A DNA stretch of 64,000 bases from CAZYMI01 sp964648505 (lineage in GTDB: Bacteria > Pseudomonadota > Alphaproteobacteria > Micavibrionales > Micavibrionaceae): contig CAZYMI010000005.1 of assembly GCA_964648505.1 (NCBI GenBank), forward strand, positions 1-64,000, given 5' to 3'. The notes under the pieces were generated by a model. The model did no database searches. It saw only the letters and a list, made by a program, of their open reading frames with translations, and had not been told where the DNA came from. This document shows positions 1 through 8,034 of the stretch, in pieces (the stretch's first letter is position 1; every line of letters begins with the position of its first letter). The position numbers and the translations under genes were made by a program.

Positions 1-49
1 TCCTTTCCATTCAAGATGTTATTCGACTTGAACAACCCAAAAATGGAAA

Positions 50-126
50 TGGCGCGCCCGAAGAGAGTCGAACTCCTAACCTTCTGATCCGTAGTCAGAT
101 GCTCTATCCAATTGAGCTACGGGCGC
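50..126 (-). tRNA. tRNA-Arg(ACG)
   Basis: Read on the minus strand, this gives a complete cloverleaf with a 7-bp acceptor stem (gcgcccg/cgggcgc), D arm, anticodon loop CTACGGA with anticodon ACG, 5-nt variable loop and T arm. The 3' CCA is encoded. ACG is normally deaminated to ICG by TadA to read CGU, CGC and CGA. No gene lies directly downstream within the window. Confidence 0.96.
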
Positions 127-164
127 ATACCAAGCTTACCGGGGAAGCCCCCGAAGCGAGCCGG

Positions 165-193
165 ACAATAGGCGAAACCCTCAAAAATTGCAA
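165..193 (-). promoter_or_regulatory. Candidate promoter of tRNA-Arg(ACG)
   Basis: On the minus strand TTGCAA and TATTGT are separated by exactly 17 bases, placing a start about 30 bases before the mature tRNA 5' end. This is a pattern match to sigma-70 consensus only. Confidence 0.5.
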
Positions 194-240
194 GCGCAAG
201 GCCAATAAGACTGACCAAACCTTAAAAACGCCTTATTTCC

Positions 241-269
241 TTGACAGGTCAATCTATTACAGCAATTTT
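241..269 (+). promoter_or_regulatory. Weak candidate promoter for the OmpA-like gene
   Basis: A perfect TTGACA box is followed after 17 bases by AATTTT, a poor -10 box. It lies about 95 bases ahead of the chosen start codon of the exported protein gene. The -35 box is convincing and the -10 is not. Confidence 0.3.
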
Positions 270-362
270 AAGCCTTGGCGGCTAACTCAGAATCGTTCAA
301 TGATCCAAATAACTGTCCTTGGTTCCACAAAGAAGGCTCCCTTGCTGTTAGAAAAAATTTTT

Positions 363-1625
363 ATGAATCGTTTGATTTCAAAACCAACATTATTTTTTAC
401 GCTGATGCTATCGGCTGCCTTTATTTTTGTGCCCGATGCACACGCTGCGAAATCACGATCAAGCCAGTCACCCGCCCTTGTCATTACAAATCAGCCGGTG
501 CCTCAGGACATTACGCAGCAAATTTATAATCGCCCAACACAGGCGGCATCGTTGACAGGTGATCAGGTTTTAAATGACTCCTATTTTTCAGGGTCTGATA
601 CAATTGTCTCTCAGAAAATTGAAGATTTACGACGCGACTTGTTTAAACTTCAAGGTAATGTGTCAGATGTTGCTGCGCGTCTATCTTCTATTCAAACCGA
701 CAGCCAACGCAAAGCTGCCGAATATTACGCAGCTGTTGCAACCATTTCTACACAATTACAATCAGGCACAACGCCTGGTAACCCGCGTTTAGTTCAACGT
801 TTAGCTAATGCGCAGGATTCTCTGGAATCCCTGTCACAAAACATAAACAGCCTGAATGATTTATCAGTTGAAGCCGGGAACACATCTGCGACAACTTCTT
901 ACCTGCTGCAATCTGCACAGGCCGCATTTGGCCTGACAGGTGCAGTTGAAGAAGATCATTCCCGCCTTGCACAAATTGAAGATGCGATTACAAACACATC
1001 AACTGTCATACAGCGCGTTCAAAATAATATTAATGATGATGTAACACGTACAGCAGCTTATCTGGCATCAGAACGTTCTAATCTGCGCACGCTGTCATTG
1101 GCTGTTACAAATGCTGATTTTTACGGCAAGTCACTGGCAAACAGGCCTTTTGCAAGTGTGCCACAATTTGCAACATTTCAAACCGCAAGCCTTAGCCCCA
1201 GTGGCACTGCTGCAGCGCCCGTTTTTGTTGAGCCTTTAGGGCATGATGGCGCCGCGCCTGCTACTGTGCCAGTAGCGCCTCAATCACCCTTAAATAATGA
1301 ATCTGGCGATGTTGTTCCAGGGCAGGCACGCCCACTTGTACGCATTCGCTTTGATAAGTCTGATGTAAATTATCAGGAACCTGTTTACGTAGCTGTGAAT
1401 GACGCTTTGGAAAAATATCCGAATGCGCGGTTTGAGTTGGTCGCCGTTTACCCCGATAAAGGGAACAAGGCTCAAGTGGCCATTGAAAATGGTCGCTCCC
1501 GCAGGCACGCAGAAGATGTTTTGCGCACGCTCAATGAAATGGGGCTTTCGCCAGACAGAGTTGCGCTTTCTTATCTGCCGAGTATCGAGGCAAACTCGTC
1601 AGAAGTTCACCTTTATATTCGCTGA
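363..1625 (+). CDS. Exported protein with OmpA-like C-terminal region
   Basis: A 420-residue protein of unknown role. The frame is open further upstream, through the tRNA, but the ATG used here begins a clear Sec signal peptide (MNRLISKPTLFFTLML, cut near AHA-AKS), so the longer start is rejected. The middle (about 80-240) is Gln/Asn/Ser-rich and helical, with heptad-like spacing suggesting coiled coil. A Pro/Ala-rich linker precedes the last ~95 residues, which start with the RIRFDKSDV strand and resemble an OmpA/MotB-type fold in layout, though the usual peptidoglycan-binding residues are not obvious. It is probably periplasmic or envelope-anchored. Its end overlaps the convergent transporter gene by 13 bases. 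Confidence 0.7.
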   Translation: MNRLISKPTLFFTLMLSAAFIFVPDAHAAKSRSSQSPALVITNQPVPQDITQQIYNRPTQAASLTGDQVLNDSYFSGSDTIVSQKIEDLRRDLFKLQGNVSDVAARLSSIQTDSQRKAAEYYAAVATISTQLQSGTTPGNPRLVQRLANAQDSLESLSQNINSLNDLSVEAGNTSATTSYLLQSAQAAFGLTGAVEEDHSRLAQIEDAITNTSTVIQRVQNNINDDVTRTAAYLASERSNLRTLSLAVTNADFYGKSLANRPFASVPQFATFQTASLSPSGTAAAPVFVEPLGHDGAAPATVPVAPQSPLNNESGDVVPGQARPLVRIRFDKSDVNYQEPVYVAVNDALEKYPNARFELVAVYPDKGNKAQVAIENGRSRRHAEDVLRTLNEMGLSPDRVALSYLPSIEANSSEVHLYIR

Positions 1626-2521
1626 TCTTCTTTTTCTTTGCGCAAACCCTCAAAAGTTGTGCTTAAAGCTGCCCCCATTACAAGAAGCCCTCCTGCTATC
1701 ATCAAACCTGTGATTTTTTGATCAAGAATAATAATGCTGAAAATTGTGCCGTAAACGGGCTCCAGTGTAATCACAAGGCTTGCTGTTAATGCCGTTACCG
1801 CGCGCAGGCCATAAGCAATCAGTGTGTGCCCAATGGCTGTAAATAAATACCCTAGCAAAAACAATTTCGTCATATCACCTGCGCCGATATAAACCGGCCA
1901 GATAAAAATGACCGGTAGCATAAATAAAACAGCCCCCGCATCTTGAATAAACGTAACGGTTGTGGCGCCGTACAGTCTTGCATATTTACAATTAAATATT
2001 TGTAGTATTGCAAAACTTAACCCAGAAAGTATGCCCCAAAAAGCGCACATTAAAATCTGTTCCGAATTGTAAATAGAATCAGGTGAGACAACCATCATGG
2101 CAACGCCAATAAATGTAATCTGGGCCAGAATTAAGTTTTTATTTGAAGGGAAGTTTCTGGATAAAGCAGGTTCAATCAAAGCTGTAAAAATAGCATAGGT
2201 TGAAAATGTAACAAGCGTAACAGGAACAGACCCTGCCTGAAGGCTTTTGAAAAAACAAAGCCAATGTACAGCCAAAATAACGCCATTGACGGCAATAAGC
2301 CCTGCCACACGCCAATTCAATTCCTTAAGCTGCTTAATGAAAGGCAGCAACAGCATCAAAGATAACGCCGCAAATAACACGCGGCCAAAAACAATGTGGG
2401 CAGCTGGCAAGTGCGTCATTTTAACAACAATACCCACCATCCCTAAAAGAAAAGCTGAGAAATGCACAGCAAGCAAAGCGCGCGCAGGTGACACTGTGTT
2501 TTGTTCCAATTTATCTTCCAT
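1613..2521 (-). CDS. DMT/EamA-family transporter
   Basis: A 302-residue inner-membrane protein with about ten hydrophobic segments arranged as two EamA repeats (about 13-145 and 155-290). This is the usual length and layout of drug/metabolite transporter permeases. These proteins export or import small metabolites such as amino acids or nucleobases, and the substrate cannot be read from sequence. The second repeat carries the typical EamA motif ending in ITLEPVYGTIFSI. The C-terminal tail is charged and cytoplasmic. It stands alone, converging on the OmpA-like gene with a small 3' overlap. Confidence 0.85.
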   Translation of the reverse strand: MEDKLEQNTVSPARALLAVHFSAFLLGMVGIVVKMTHLPAAHIVFGRVLFAALSLMLLLPFIKQLKELNWRVAGLIAVNGVILAVHWLCFFKSLQAGSVPVTLVTFSTYAIFTALIEPALSRNFPSNKNLILAQITFIGVAMMVVSPDSIYNSEQILMCAFWGILSGLSFAILQIFNCKYARLYGATTVTFIQDAGAVLFMLPVIFIWPVYIGAGDMTKLFLLGYLFTAIGHTLIAYGLRAVTALTASLVITLEPVYGTIFSIIILDQKITGLMIAGGLLVMGAALSTTFEGLRKEKEDQRI

Positions 2522-2594
2522 TGTTGCTTTTACTTTCGAGTAAAGTTACCGTGCTGTAGAACTTTTTCTTATGTGACGGCCCTTATTGTAAAGT

Positions 2595-2623
2595 TTGCCT
2601 GCCCGGCGAATATCACTTAAATT
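2595..2623 (+). promoter_or_regulatory. Candidate promoter of tRNA-Arg(CCT)
   Basis: TTGCCT and TAAATT are separated by 17 bases, ending 8 bases before the mature tRNA 5' end. The match is moderate, but the location is right for a tRNA promoter. Confidence 0.45.
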
Positions 2624-2631
2624 AAGGGCGC

Positions 2632-2686
<55 letters not shown>

Positions 2687-2708
<22 letters not shown>

Positions 2709-3121
2709 GTCTCTTTTAAGAAAGATACAATACCGCTTTCAATTAAATCAAGCGCATGGTCAAAATCTTTCATGGATCCGTAATAAGGATCAGGTACTTC
2801 GCCGCAAGGCAGTAAGCGAATAACAGGTTCCCGCCGACCTTGGCCCAGATTACTCAAAATGTTGAGATGCCCTTGATCGAGCGCAAAAACATAATCAAAA
2901 TCATCGAAATGGCGTATTGAAAATTTTTGCGCCCGCTGAGATGTAATGTCGTAACCACGCTTTTGGGCGCATAATATAGCACGCGGGTCAGGCGGCTCTT
3001 GAAGATGATAGCTATGTGTTCCTGCCGACGCACTGATAAAGTGATGCGCCTTTACACGCAACACCCCTTCAGCCATCGGTGACCTGCATATATTTCCTGT
3101 GCACACAAAAAGAACGCGCAT
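2687..3121 (-). CDS. Low-molecular-weight protein-tyrosine phosphatase
   Basis: A 144-residue cytosolic phosphatase. The N-terminus carries the CX5R active-site loop (VCTGNICRSPMAEG), and the catalytic general acid sits in VPDPYYG near residue 110, as expected for LMW-PTPs. Such enzymes remove phosphate from tyrosine or arginine, often in polysaccharide or stress regulation. The gene directly abuts the TerC stop codon, so the two are probably cotranscribed. The 3' end runs 22 bases into the opposing tRNA-Arg(CCT), so the last seven residues, including the end of the helix, are constrained by tRNA sequence. Confidence 0.92.
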
Positions 3122-3874
3122 TTAAGCCTTCTTTGAAAGCACCTTGGCCGTTTTACGACCGCGAATAACCATGTTGAGTGCTTCCACTGAAAAAGAAAAA
3201 CCCATAGCAAAGTAAAGATATCCTTTAGGAATATGAAAGCCCAAACCATCGGCAATCAACGCCATACCAATCAACAGCATGTATGATAACGCCAACACTT
3301 TAACGGTTGGATGCCTTGCTATAAACCCGTGAACGCCTTCAGCAAAAATAAGCATAAAGAGAACAGATATCAGAATTGCTGCAACCATAACAGGTAAATG
3401 GTCAGCTACACCGACCGCTGTTAGAACGGAATCGAATGAGAATACCAGATCCATAATCATGATCTGCCCTACCACTAAATTAAAAGATGGATGCTGCGTT
3501 ACAGCCTGCGCGTTATGCTCTTCACCCTCAACCTTATTATGAAGCTCAACCGTTCCTTTACCAAGTAAAAACAGGCCACCGATAATCAGCAAAATATCGC
3601 TCCAGGAAAATTCATTTCCTAAAATGGTAAACGCTGCTTGCGTCATATGTACCATTTTAAAGGCAAGCGCGATCAGCATAATGCGTGTAATAACCGCCCC
3701 TACAATACCCAGCCTTCGCGCGGCAGGTTGCTGGTGTTTTGGTAGCTTATCGGTGAGAATCGAAATCAGGATCAAATTGTCGACGCCGAGCACGATTTCA
3801 AGCGCAACAAGAGTTAAAAAGGATATCCAGACAGCTGGATCGGTGAGTAATTCAAGCATATCTTTAATAATCAA
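3122..3874 (-). CDS. TerC-family integral membrane protein
   Basis: A 250-residue membrane protein with about seven hydrophobic segments. The TerC hallmarks are the LEIVLGVDNLILISIL segment at about 20-40 and a matching FSFDSVLTAVGVADH segment near 145, both with acidic residues buried in the membrane. The family is linked to metal (Mn) export and metalation of exocytoplasmic proteins, and to tellurite resistance. A His/Glu-rich cytoplasmic loop lies near residue 115. It is first of a two-gene unit with the downstream phosphatase. The true upstream neighbour is divergent olsB. Confidence 0.85.
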   Translation of the reverse strand: MIIKDMLELLTDPAVWISFLTLVALEIVLGVDNLILISILTDKLPKHQQPAARRLGIVGAVITRIMLIALAFKMVHMTQAAFTILGNEFSWSDILLIIGGLFLLGKGTVELHNKVEGEEHNAQAVTQHPSFNLVVGQIMIMDLVFSFDSVLTAVGVADHLPVMVAAILISVLFMLIFAEGVHGFIARHPTVKVLALSYMLLIGMALIADGLGFHIPKGYLYFAMGFSFSVEALNMVIRGRKTAKVLSKKA

Positions 3875-3947
3875 TAGGTTAACAAGAGTTCACAGTATCA
3901 GTTTTCCACAGAATATCAACTGGGCTTTCCTTGACGCTGAGCCTAAT

Positions 3948-4811
3948 ATGAATAAAATGGATTCAATTAATACTGACATGCGAGATTCTATGAGCTCAGG
4001 TAGTGGCCCGATAAAGGTCAGACTAGCAACAACCCCCGAAGAAATCCGGGAGGCGCAAAAAGTTCGCTATAAAGTCTTTTATGAAGAATACGGTGCGCAT
4101 CCTTCAAACGATATGCTTCAGGAAAAACGTGACTTCGATTGTTTTGATGAAATTGCAGATCACTTGATTGTGTTTCAAGGTGAAGGAAATATTGTTGGCA
4201 CATACAGATTAATGCGCCACGATATCATCCATAAAATTGGCCGCTATTACAGCAGCGACGAATATGATCTGACCGCGCTTATATCATCAGGCGGGAAACT
4301 TCTGGAACTGGGGCGTTCATGTGTTTTAGCCCCCTTCCGCACAAGGCCTGTATTGCAGATGCTTTGGAATGGTATTGCTGATTATATTACCCGCCATCAG
4401 ATTGACACGATGTTCGGTTGTGCCAGTTTGCCAGGTACCAATGTTGATGAATTATCAGATCAATTGTCTTATCTTTATCACTACCACCTTGCTGACGACA
4501 GCATCTGTACGCGCGCGCTTGAAAACCGATTTATCGATATGAACCGTAAGCAAAAAAATGATATTAATGTAAAAGCTGTTTTCGCGAACCTGCCTCCTCT
4601 TATTAAAGGGTATCTACGTGTGGGTGCCATGATAGGAAACGGCGCCGTAATTGACAGCCAGTTCAATACCGTTGACGTATGTATCATTCTTCCTACACAA
4701 AAACTTGCGCAGCGTTACGTTCGCCATTATGCAGCCCGTGAAACAGGGGTCGGAGAATCCTACGGGCAGCTGGAACCCGCACTAGAACCCGCCCTGGGCG
4801 GCGCGCTTTAA
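3948..4811 (+). CDS. olsB: Ornithine N-acyltransferase, OlsB-type GNAT
   Basis: A 287-residue GNAT-fold protein of the hemolysin/OlsB group (Acetyltransf_5). It would transfer a 3-hydroxyacyl chain from ACP to the amino group of ornithine, the first step of phosphate-free ornithine lipid synthesis. Family-typical features are EIREAQKVRYKVFYEEYG near residue 30 and the LELGRSCV strand near 125 followed by FGCASLPG. The chosen ATG is one of two (the second is three codons later). A longer open frame upstream lies antisense to TerC and is not credible. The stop overlaps the next start (TAATG), so it is translationally coupled to the acyltransferase. Alternative: an acyl-amino-acid synthase with another head group. 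Confidence 0.8.
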   Translation: MNKMDSINTDMRDSMSSGSGPIKVRLATTPEEIREAQKVRYKVFYEEYGAHPSNDMLQEKRDFDCFDEIADHLIVFQGEGNIVGTYRLMRHDIIHKIGRYYSSDEYDLTALISSGGKLLELGRSCVLAPFRTRPVLQMLWNGIADYITRHQIDTMFGCASLPGTNVDELSDQLSYLYHYHLADDSICTRALENRFIDMNRKQKNDINVKAVFANLPPLIKGYLRVGAMIGNGAVIDSQFNTVDVCIILPTQKLAQRYVRHYAARETGVGESYGQLEPALEPALGGAL

Positions 4812-5575
4812 TGCGTGAAATTATAGCTTGCGTTAAAATCCTATCACTCTTTGTGATGACAGGATTTTTAATCATACCTCAGGTTATTCTTGTTCGCATA
4901 TATGATGGTTCTTATGCACAGATTATTCCAAACCTATGGCACAAGGGCGCAGTCTTTATTTTTGGTATAAAAGTTCGCGTTACTGGCGTACCCTGCCTTG
5001 AAAAGCGTACGCTTTTCGTTTCCAACCATTTGTCTTATCTTGATATCTCTGCTTTAGGGTCTTTGCTGAAAACTTCGTTTGTTGCCAAGCGGGAAGTTGC
5101 CGGCTGGCCTTTTTTTGGTACATTAGCCCGGTTGCAGCAAGTCGCCTTTATCGACCGCAACCCCATCGCTGCAAAACGTGAAGCAGATAATCTGGCTTAT
5201 ATGCTTCAATCCGGAAAGTCCCTGGTGCTTTTTCCGGAAGGCACCTCAACAGAGGGCACAGCTGTTAAACCTTTTAAATCAAGCCTTTTTTCCTTGGCCT
5301 TAAGTGATGATATGGCTGTGCCTGTGACAATCCAGCCTATTACGATTGTGCTTGAGGGTGGCATAAAGCGTGATGATTATGCCTGGTACGGCGACATGGT
5401 TCTTGCCCCCCATTTATGGAATTTTGCAAAATTAAATGGCGCTAAGGTCAATATTATATTCCACCCCGTTCGCCTTTCATCAGGCAAGGATGATAGAAAG
5501 GCTTTGGCTACTTTATGCTGGGAAGATGTTTCAGCCCCCCTACAAACTCGACAAGCTGACTTGCAAGCCGCTTAA
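4811..5575 (+). CDS. olsA: 1-acyl-glycerol-phosphate/lyso-ornithine-lipid acyltransferase (PlsC/OlsA type)
   Basis: A 254-residue PlsC-domain acyltransferase. An N-terminal hydrophobic helix (about 9-29) anchors it to the inner membrane. The catalytic HX4D motif is HLSYLD near residue 74, and the substrate motif FPEGTS lies near 143. Coupling to olsB by one shared base argues that it adds the second, ester-linked acyl chain to lyso-ornithine lipid. A phosphatidic-acid-forming role (PlsC) cannot be excluded, since OlsA enzymes can do both. Confidence 0.8.
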   Translation: MREIIACVKILSLFVMTGFLIIPQVILVRIYDGSYAQIIPNLWHKGAVFIFGIKVRVTGVPCLEKRTLFVSNHLSYLDISALGSLLKTSFVAKREVAGWPFFGTLARLQQVAFIDRNPIAAKREADNLAYMLQSGKSLVLFPEGTSTEGTAVKPFKSSLFSLALSDDMAVPVTIQPITIVLEGGIKRDDYAWYGDMVLAPHLWNFAKLNGAKVNIIFHPVRLSSGKDDRKALATLCWEDVSAPLQTRQADLQAA

Positions 5576-5619
5576 GGCTTGGCTAATCTGCGCCATATCA
5601 GATACAAAAGGACCGTAAA

Positions 5620-5844
5620 ATGAAACTCGACACGCAAGAAATTTCCAAGCTGCAAGGCTATCTTCAAAAAATTATGAACAGCAAGGGTGTGTCGGTTCGT
5701 AGCCGACCCAACGCCCCTGATTCAGCTGAAGTCCTTAAAGACGGTGAGTTTCTCGCTGTAGTGTATAAAGATGAGGATGAAGGCGAAACATCCTATACAA
5801 TGACCATGTCGATCCTTGATATTGACCTGGAAGATGCCGCCTGA
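5620..5844 (+). CDS. DUF3126 family small protein
   Basis: A 74-residue acidic protein matching the DUF3126 pattern: an N-terminal helix (QEISKLQGYLQKIMN), a basic SVRSRP turn, then strands ending in an acidic ILDIDLED tail. The family is small, conserved in alphaproteobacteria and without known function. It follows olsA by 44 bases and may share its transcript. Confidence 0.85.
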   Translation: MKLDTQEISKLQGYLQKIMNSKGVSVRSRPNAPDSAEVLKDGEFLAVVYKDEDEGETSYTMTMSILDIDLEDAA

Positions 5845-5968
5845 TTTGCAAATTATACTCTTTGTTTATTACGAAAATATTAATTTTCAATAATATATAA
5901 AATTTGCAGAATTACCTAAAATTTGAGACAATTTGAATAGGATCAAAAAAATAACGAAGGGTGTGCCT

Positions 5969-6688
5969 ATGTTGAAACTTAATTTAAAAAATCTGGCCGT
6001 TGCTGCAGCCACGATTATGATGCTGGGCACATTAAGTGTATCAGCACATGCTTTAACCGGAACAACTGCACCAACTTCACCAGCTCTTAAAAATACAGCA
6101 ACTACAATTCCTGGCATTGCGGGGCCTGTGACAACAAAAGCTCCGATCATTCTTGGTGGTTCGACCAGCCCCTCTGTTAATGTAACCAACGGACAGGTTC
6201 GACTTACCCCCAATCAACAAGCACTTTATAATACGGTGACAAATACCGCAACGTCGCTTCAGCGCTTGAACGGAAAGGCTGTTCTTTCCAGTGCTGAACA
6301 ACAATTAAAACAACAGCTACAAAACACTTTGAACAGTCAGATGCAGCAGTTAACTGGTGCATTAGGTGGAAGCCTTAATAACCTTGGTTCCCAAGCGCTC
6401 AGTCAACTATCAGGAAGGCTGAACGGTTTAGGTCTTGGATCACTTCTAGGCGGAGGCAGCAGAGCAGCTGCATTGGGCAGCAAAGCTAAGGAAATCCGCA
6501 AAACCCTTGCTTCAACAGGCCGTACAGCCCGTCAAATAACCCATAAAGTGCCTGATGCTATACCTGTTGGGACTGTTTTGGCTTCTGCGAGCAGCAGAGC
6601 GACTGGCCTTTCAAACACCGCCAACGGAACGATTAACAAGCTCAGACAACCTATTGTGATAAAGCCCCCACAGATTGTTATAAAATAA
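5969..6688 (+). CDS. Exported protein of unknown function, Gly/Leu-rich centre
   Basis: A 239-residue exported protein that I do not recognise. The ATG is chosen because GAAGG lies 8 bases upstream and it begins a signal peptide (MLKLNLKNLAVAAATIMML, cut at SAHA). The mature part has a Thr/Pro-rich start, a Gln-rich helix, a glycine-rich stretch (about 125-165) of LGGSLNNLG/LNGLGLGSLLGGG type and a basic tail. There are no cysteines. A Rho-independent terminator follows closely, so it ends its own transcript. Confidence 0.65.
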   Translation: MLKLNLKNLAVAAATIMMLGTLSVSAHALTGTTAPTSPALKNTATTIPGIAGPVTTKAPIILGGSTSPSVNVTNGQVRLTPNQQALYNTVTNTATSLQRLNGKAVLSSAEQQLKQQLQNTLNSQMQQLTGALGGSLNNLGSQALSQLSGRLNGLGLGSLLGGGSRAAALGSKAKEIRKTLASTGRTARQITHKVPDAIPVGTVLASASSRATGLSNTANGTINKLRQPIVIKPPQIVIK

Positions 6689-6714
6689 GGGGTTTTACGA
6701 TTCTCAACCAGATC

Positions 6715-6742
6715 AAAAAAGCCCTCAGTAAAGGGCTTTTTT
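6715..6742 (+). terminator. Rho-independent terminator after the Gly/Leu-rich protein gene
   Basis: A gccct/agggc stem extended by A6/T6, followed by a T run. It lies 27 bases after the stop codon of the exported-protein gene. The A-tract also makes it usable on the other strand. Confidence 0.85.
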
Positions 6743-6829
6743 AAAATTCAACTCTTCAGACATTCTATTTGCTAAATGGCCGTATCGTCAGTTAAAATGA
6801 ATTTTAATCAAGAGGGCGAATCTTACAAA

Positions 6830-7978
6830 ATGCCAATCATACGCGCCATATTTTTAGCCATCACTTTTATTGTTGTTGCTGTTTTTGCAAACATCACGCC
6901 AACATCAATAGCATGCGCAGGGCCAGCCACCCCGAATAACACACCTCTTGAATCTTGCGACCCTAAATTTATGGAACAGTTAAATAACAAAGCTCTTCTT
7001 GAAGCGCAGCGTGAAATAGAACTAAATGGCCGTTATATCTGGAAGCCTGATAGCGTTTTAGCCCTCACCTGTTTTCAGCAAGCCATGAACCACGCCACCG
7101 TCCATTTGCCTGAAATTTTTTCAGAAGCTGGTGAATCCGGTGGCGGCAAAAGCCCAAGGCGTGAAGATCTGGTTCGTAACCCCATCACAGGCGTTACCCC
7201 AAGCGATCAATATCCAGACCATTTCGCTAATAGCATGGCCAACGTTATTGGTCCTGTCCTCAAAAAATACCTTGGTGCAAATTACGCGCACCCCTTTAGC
7301 AGCCTGAATGAAATTCCTAATGGTGTCTCTATTTTGGGAACTGGCAATAAACTTAGAGGTTTTGATACAGGCTTTGACAGCGCAGGTGCGCAACACAATG
7401 CCAATGTTGATTATTCTTTTGTTTGGGGCTTTCCAACCCCGACAAGTTTTGTTGAATATCAAGACCCTCTCAGAAGAACACCCACAACTGCCATCTCAGA
7501 TGATTGTAGCTGGATGCAGGAACTATGGAATCTCTCCAAATGCTATAGCTTTGACCTTGAAGCTGATTTTGCGGGAGTCGCCTTCAGGAAACTTGATGGC
7601 ACAGCGCAATTTGCAGCCCAAGATCTGCGTGGAAAAACCTGCGGTATCAATAGACCTTCTGTTGCTCATGGCGGCCTAACCCTTGCGGGCACACAACGGG
7701 CGACTGAAGCCGCTGTTGATGTGGATAAAAAAGTTGATAACGTTACGAACATAGCCACGGCTGAAACCAATACATCCAACCCTAAGCTATTTGATGACAT
7801 TGTTAGTAACTTCAACTCGATCCTTGATTTAGGCACAGCAGGGGGCTGCTTGGGTGGCGCCATTCCTACGGGTGTAGAAGTATTTCCAACCGCAGGGAAC
7901 TCTCCAAAATTCAAAGAAAGCTTCTGCCCTAACCCTGGCTGTTCTTTTACAGCAGGTGGCAGCTGCCAGCCTAACTAA
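6830..7978 (+). CDS. Cysteine-rich exported protein, unknown function
   Basis: A 382-residue protein that I do not recognise. The start chosen opens directly on a signal peptide (MPIIRAIFLAITFIVVAVF, cut near ACA-GPA). Earlier in-frame ATGs add 7-18 polar residues and have no better ribosome site. About ten cysteines are spread along the mature chain (SCDPKF, LTCFQQ, DDCSWM, SKCYSF, KTCGIN and a cluster at the C-terminus), suggesting disulphide bonds in the periplasm or outside. A charged LEAQREIELNGRYIWKPD helix lies near residue 55. It sits alone after a terminator and 55 bases before kdtA. Confidence 0.65.
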   Translation: MPIIRAIFLAITFIVVAVFANITPTSIACAGPATPNNTPLESCDPKFMEQLNNKALLEAQREIELNGRYIWKPDSVLALTCFQQAMNHATVHLPEIFSEAGESGGGKSPRREDLVRNPITGVTPSDQYPDHFANSMANVIGPVLKKYLGANYAHPFSSLNEIPNGVSILGTGNKLRGFDTGFDSAGAQHNANVDYSFVWGFPTPTSFVEYQDPLRRTPTTAISDDCSWMQELWNLSKCYSFDLEADFAGVAFRKLDGTAQFAAQDLRGKTCGINRPSVAHGGLTLAGTQRATEAAVDVDKKVDNVTNIATAETNTSNPKLFDDIVSNFNSILDLGTAGGCLGGAIPTGVEVFPTAGNSPKFKESFCPNPGCSFTAGGSCQPN

Positions 7979-7998
7979 AACCAAAGTAAAATTTCCAA

Positions 7999-8034
7999 TT
8001 CATCTTATTATGCGAACAGGTTATAACCTGTAAA
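7999..8034 (+). promoter_or_regulatory. Palindrome and candidate leaderless promoter of kdtA
   Basis: ACAGGTTATAACCTGT at 8016-8031 is a perfect 16-base palindrome ending two bases before the kdtA ATG. It contains TATAAC, which with TTCATC 17 bases upstream makes a possible promoter whose start would fall on the ATG. There is no Shine-Dalgarno sequence. It could be an operator, a leaderless promoter or both. Confidence 0.4.

Noticed and set aside
99..362. Upstream extension of the OmpA-like protein frame through the tRNA-Arg gene
   Set aside because: It would put coding sequence over a tRNA and bury the signal peptide 88 residues into the protein.
3624..3947. Upstream extension of olsB antisense to terC
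   Set aside because: The reading frame is open only as the complement of a real membrane-protein gene. The family start is at 3948 or 3957.
5969..7978. Type IV secretion components
   Set aside because: Only general exported features are visible. No VirB/Dot/Tra motif or ATPase is nearby.
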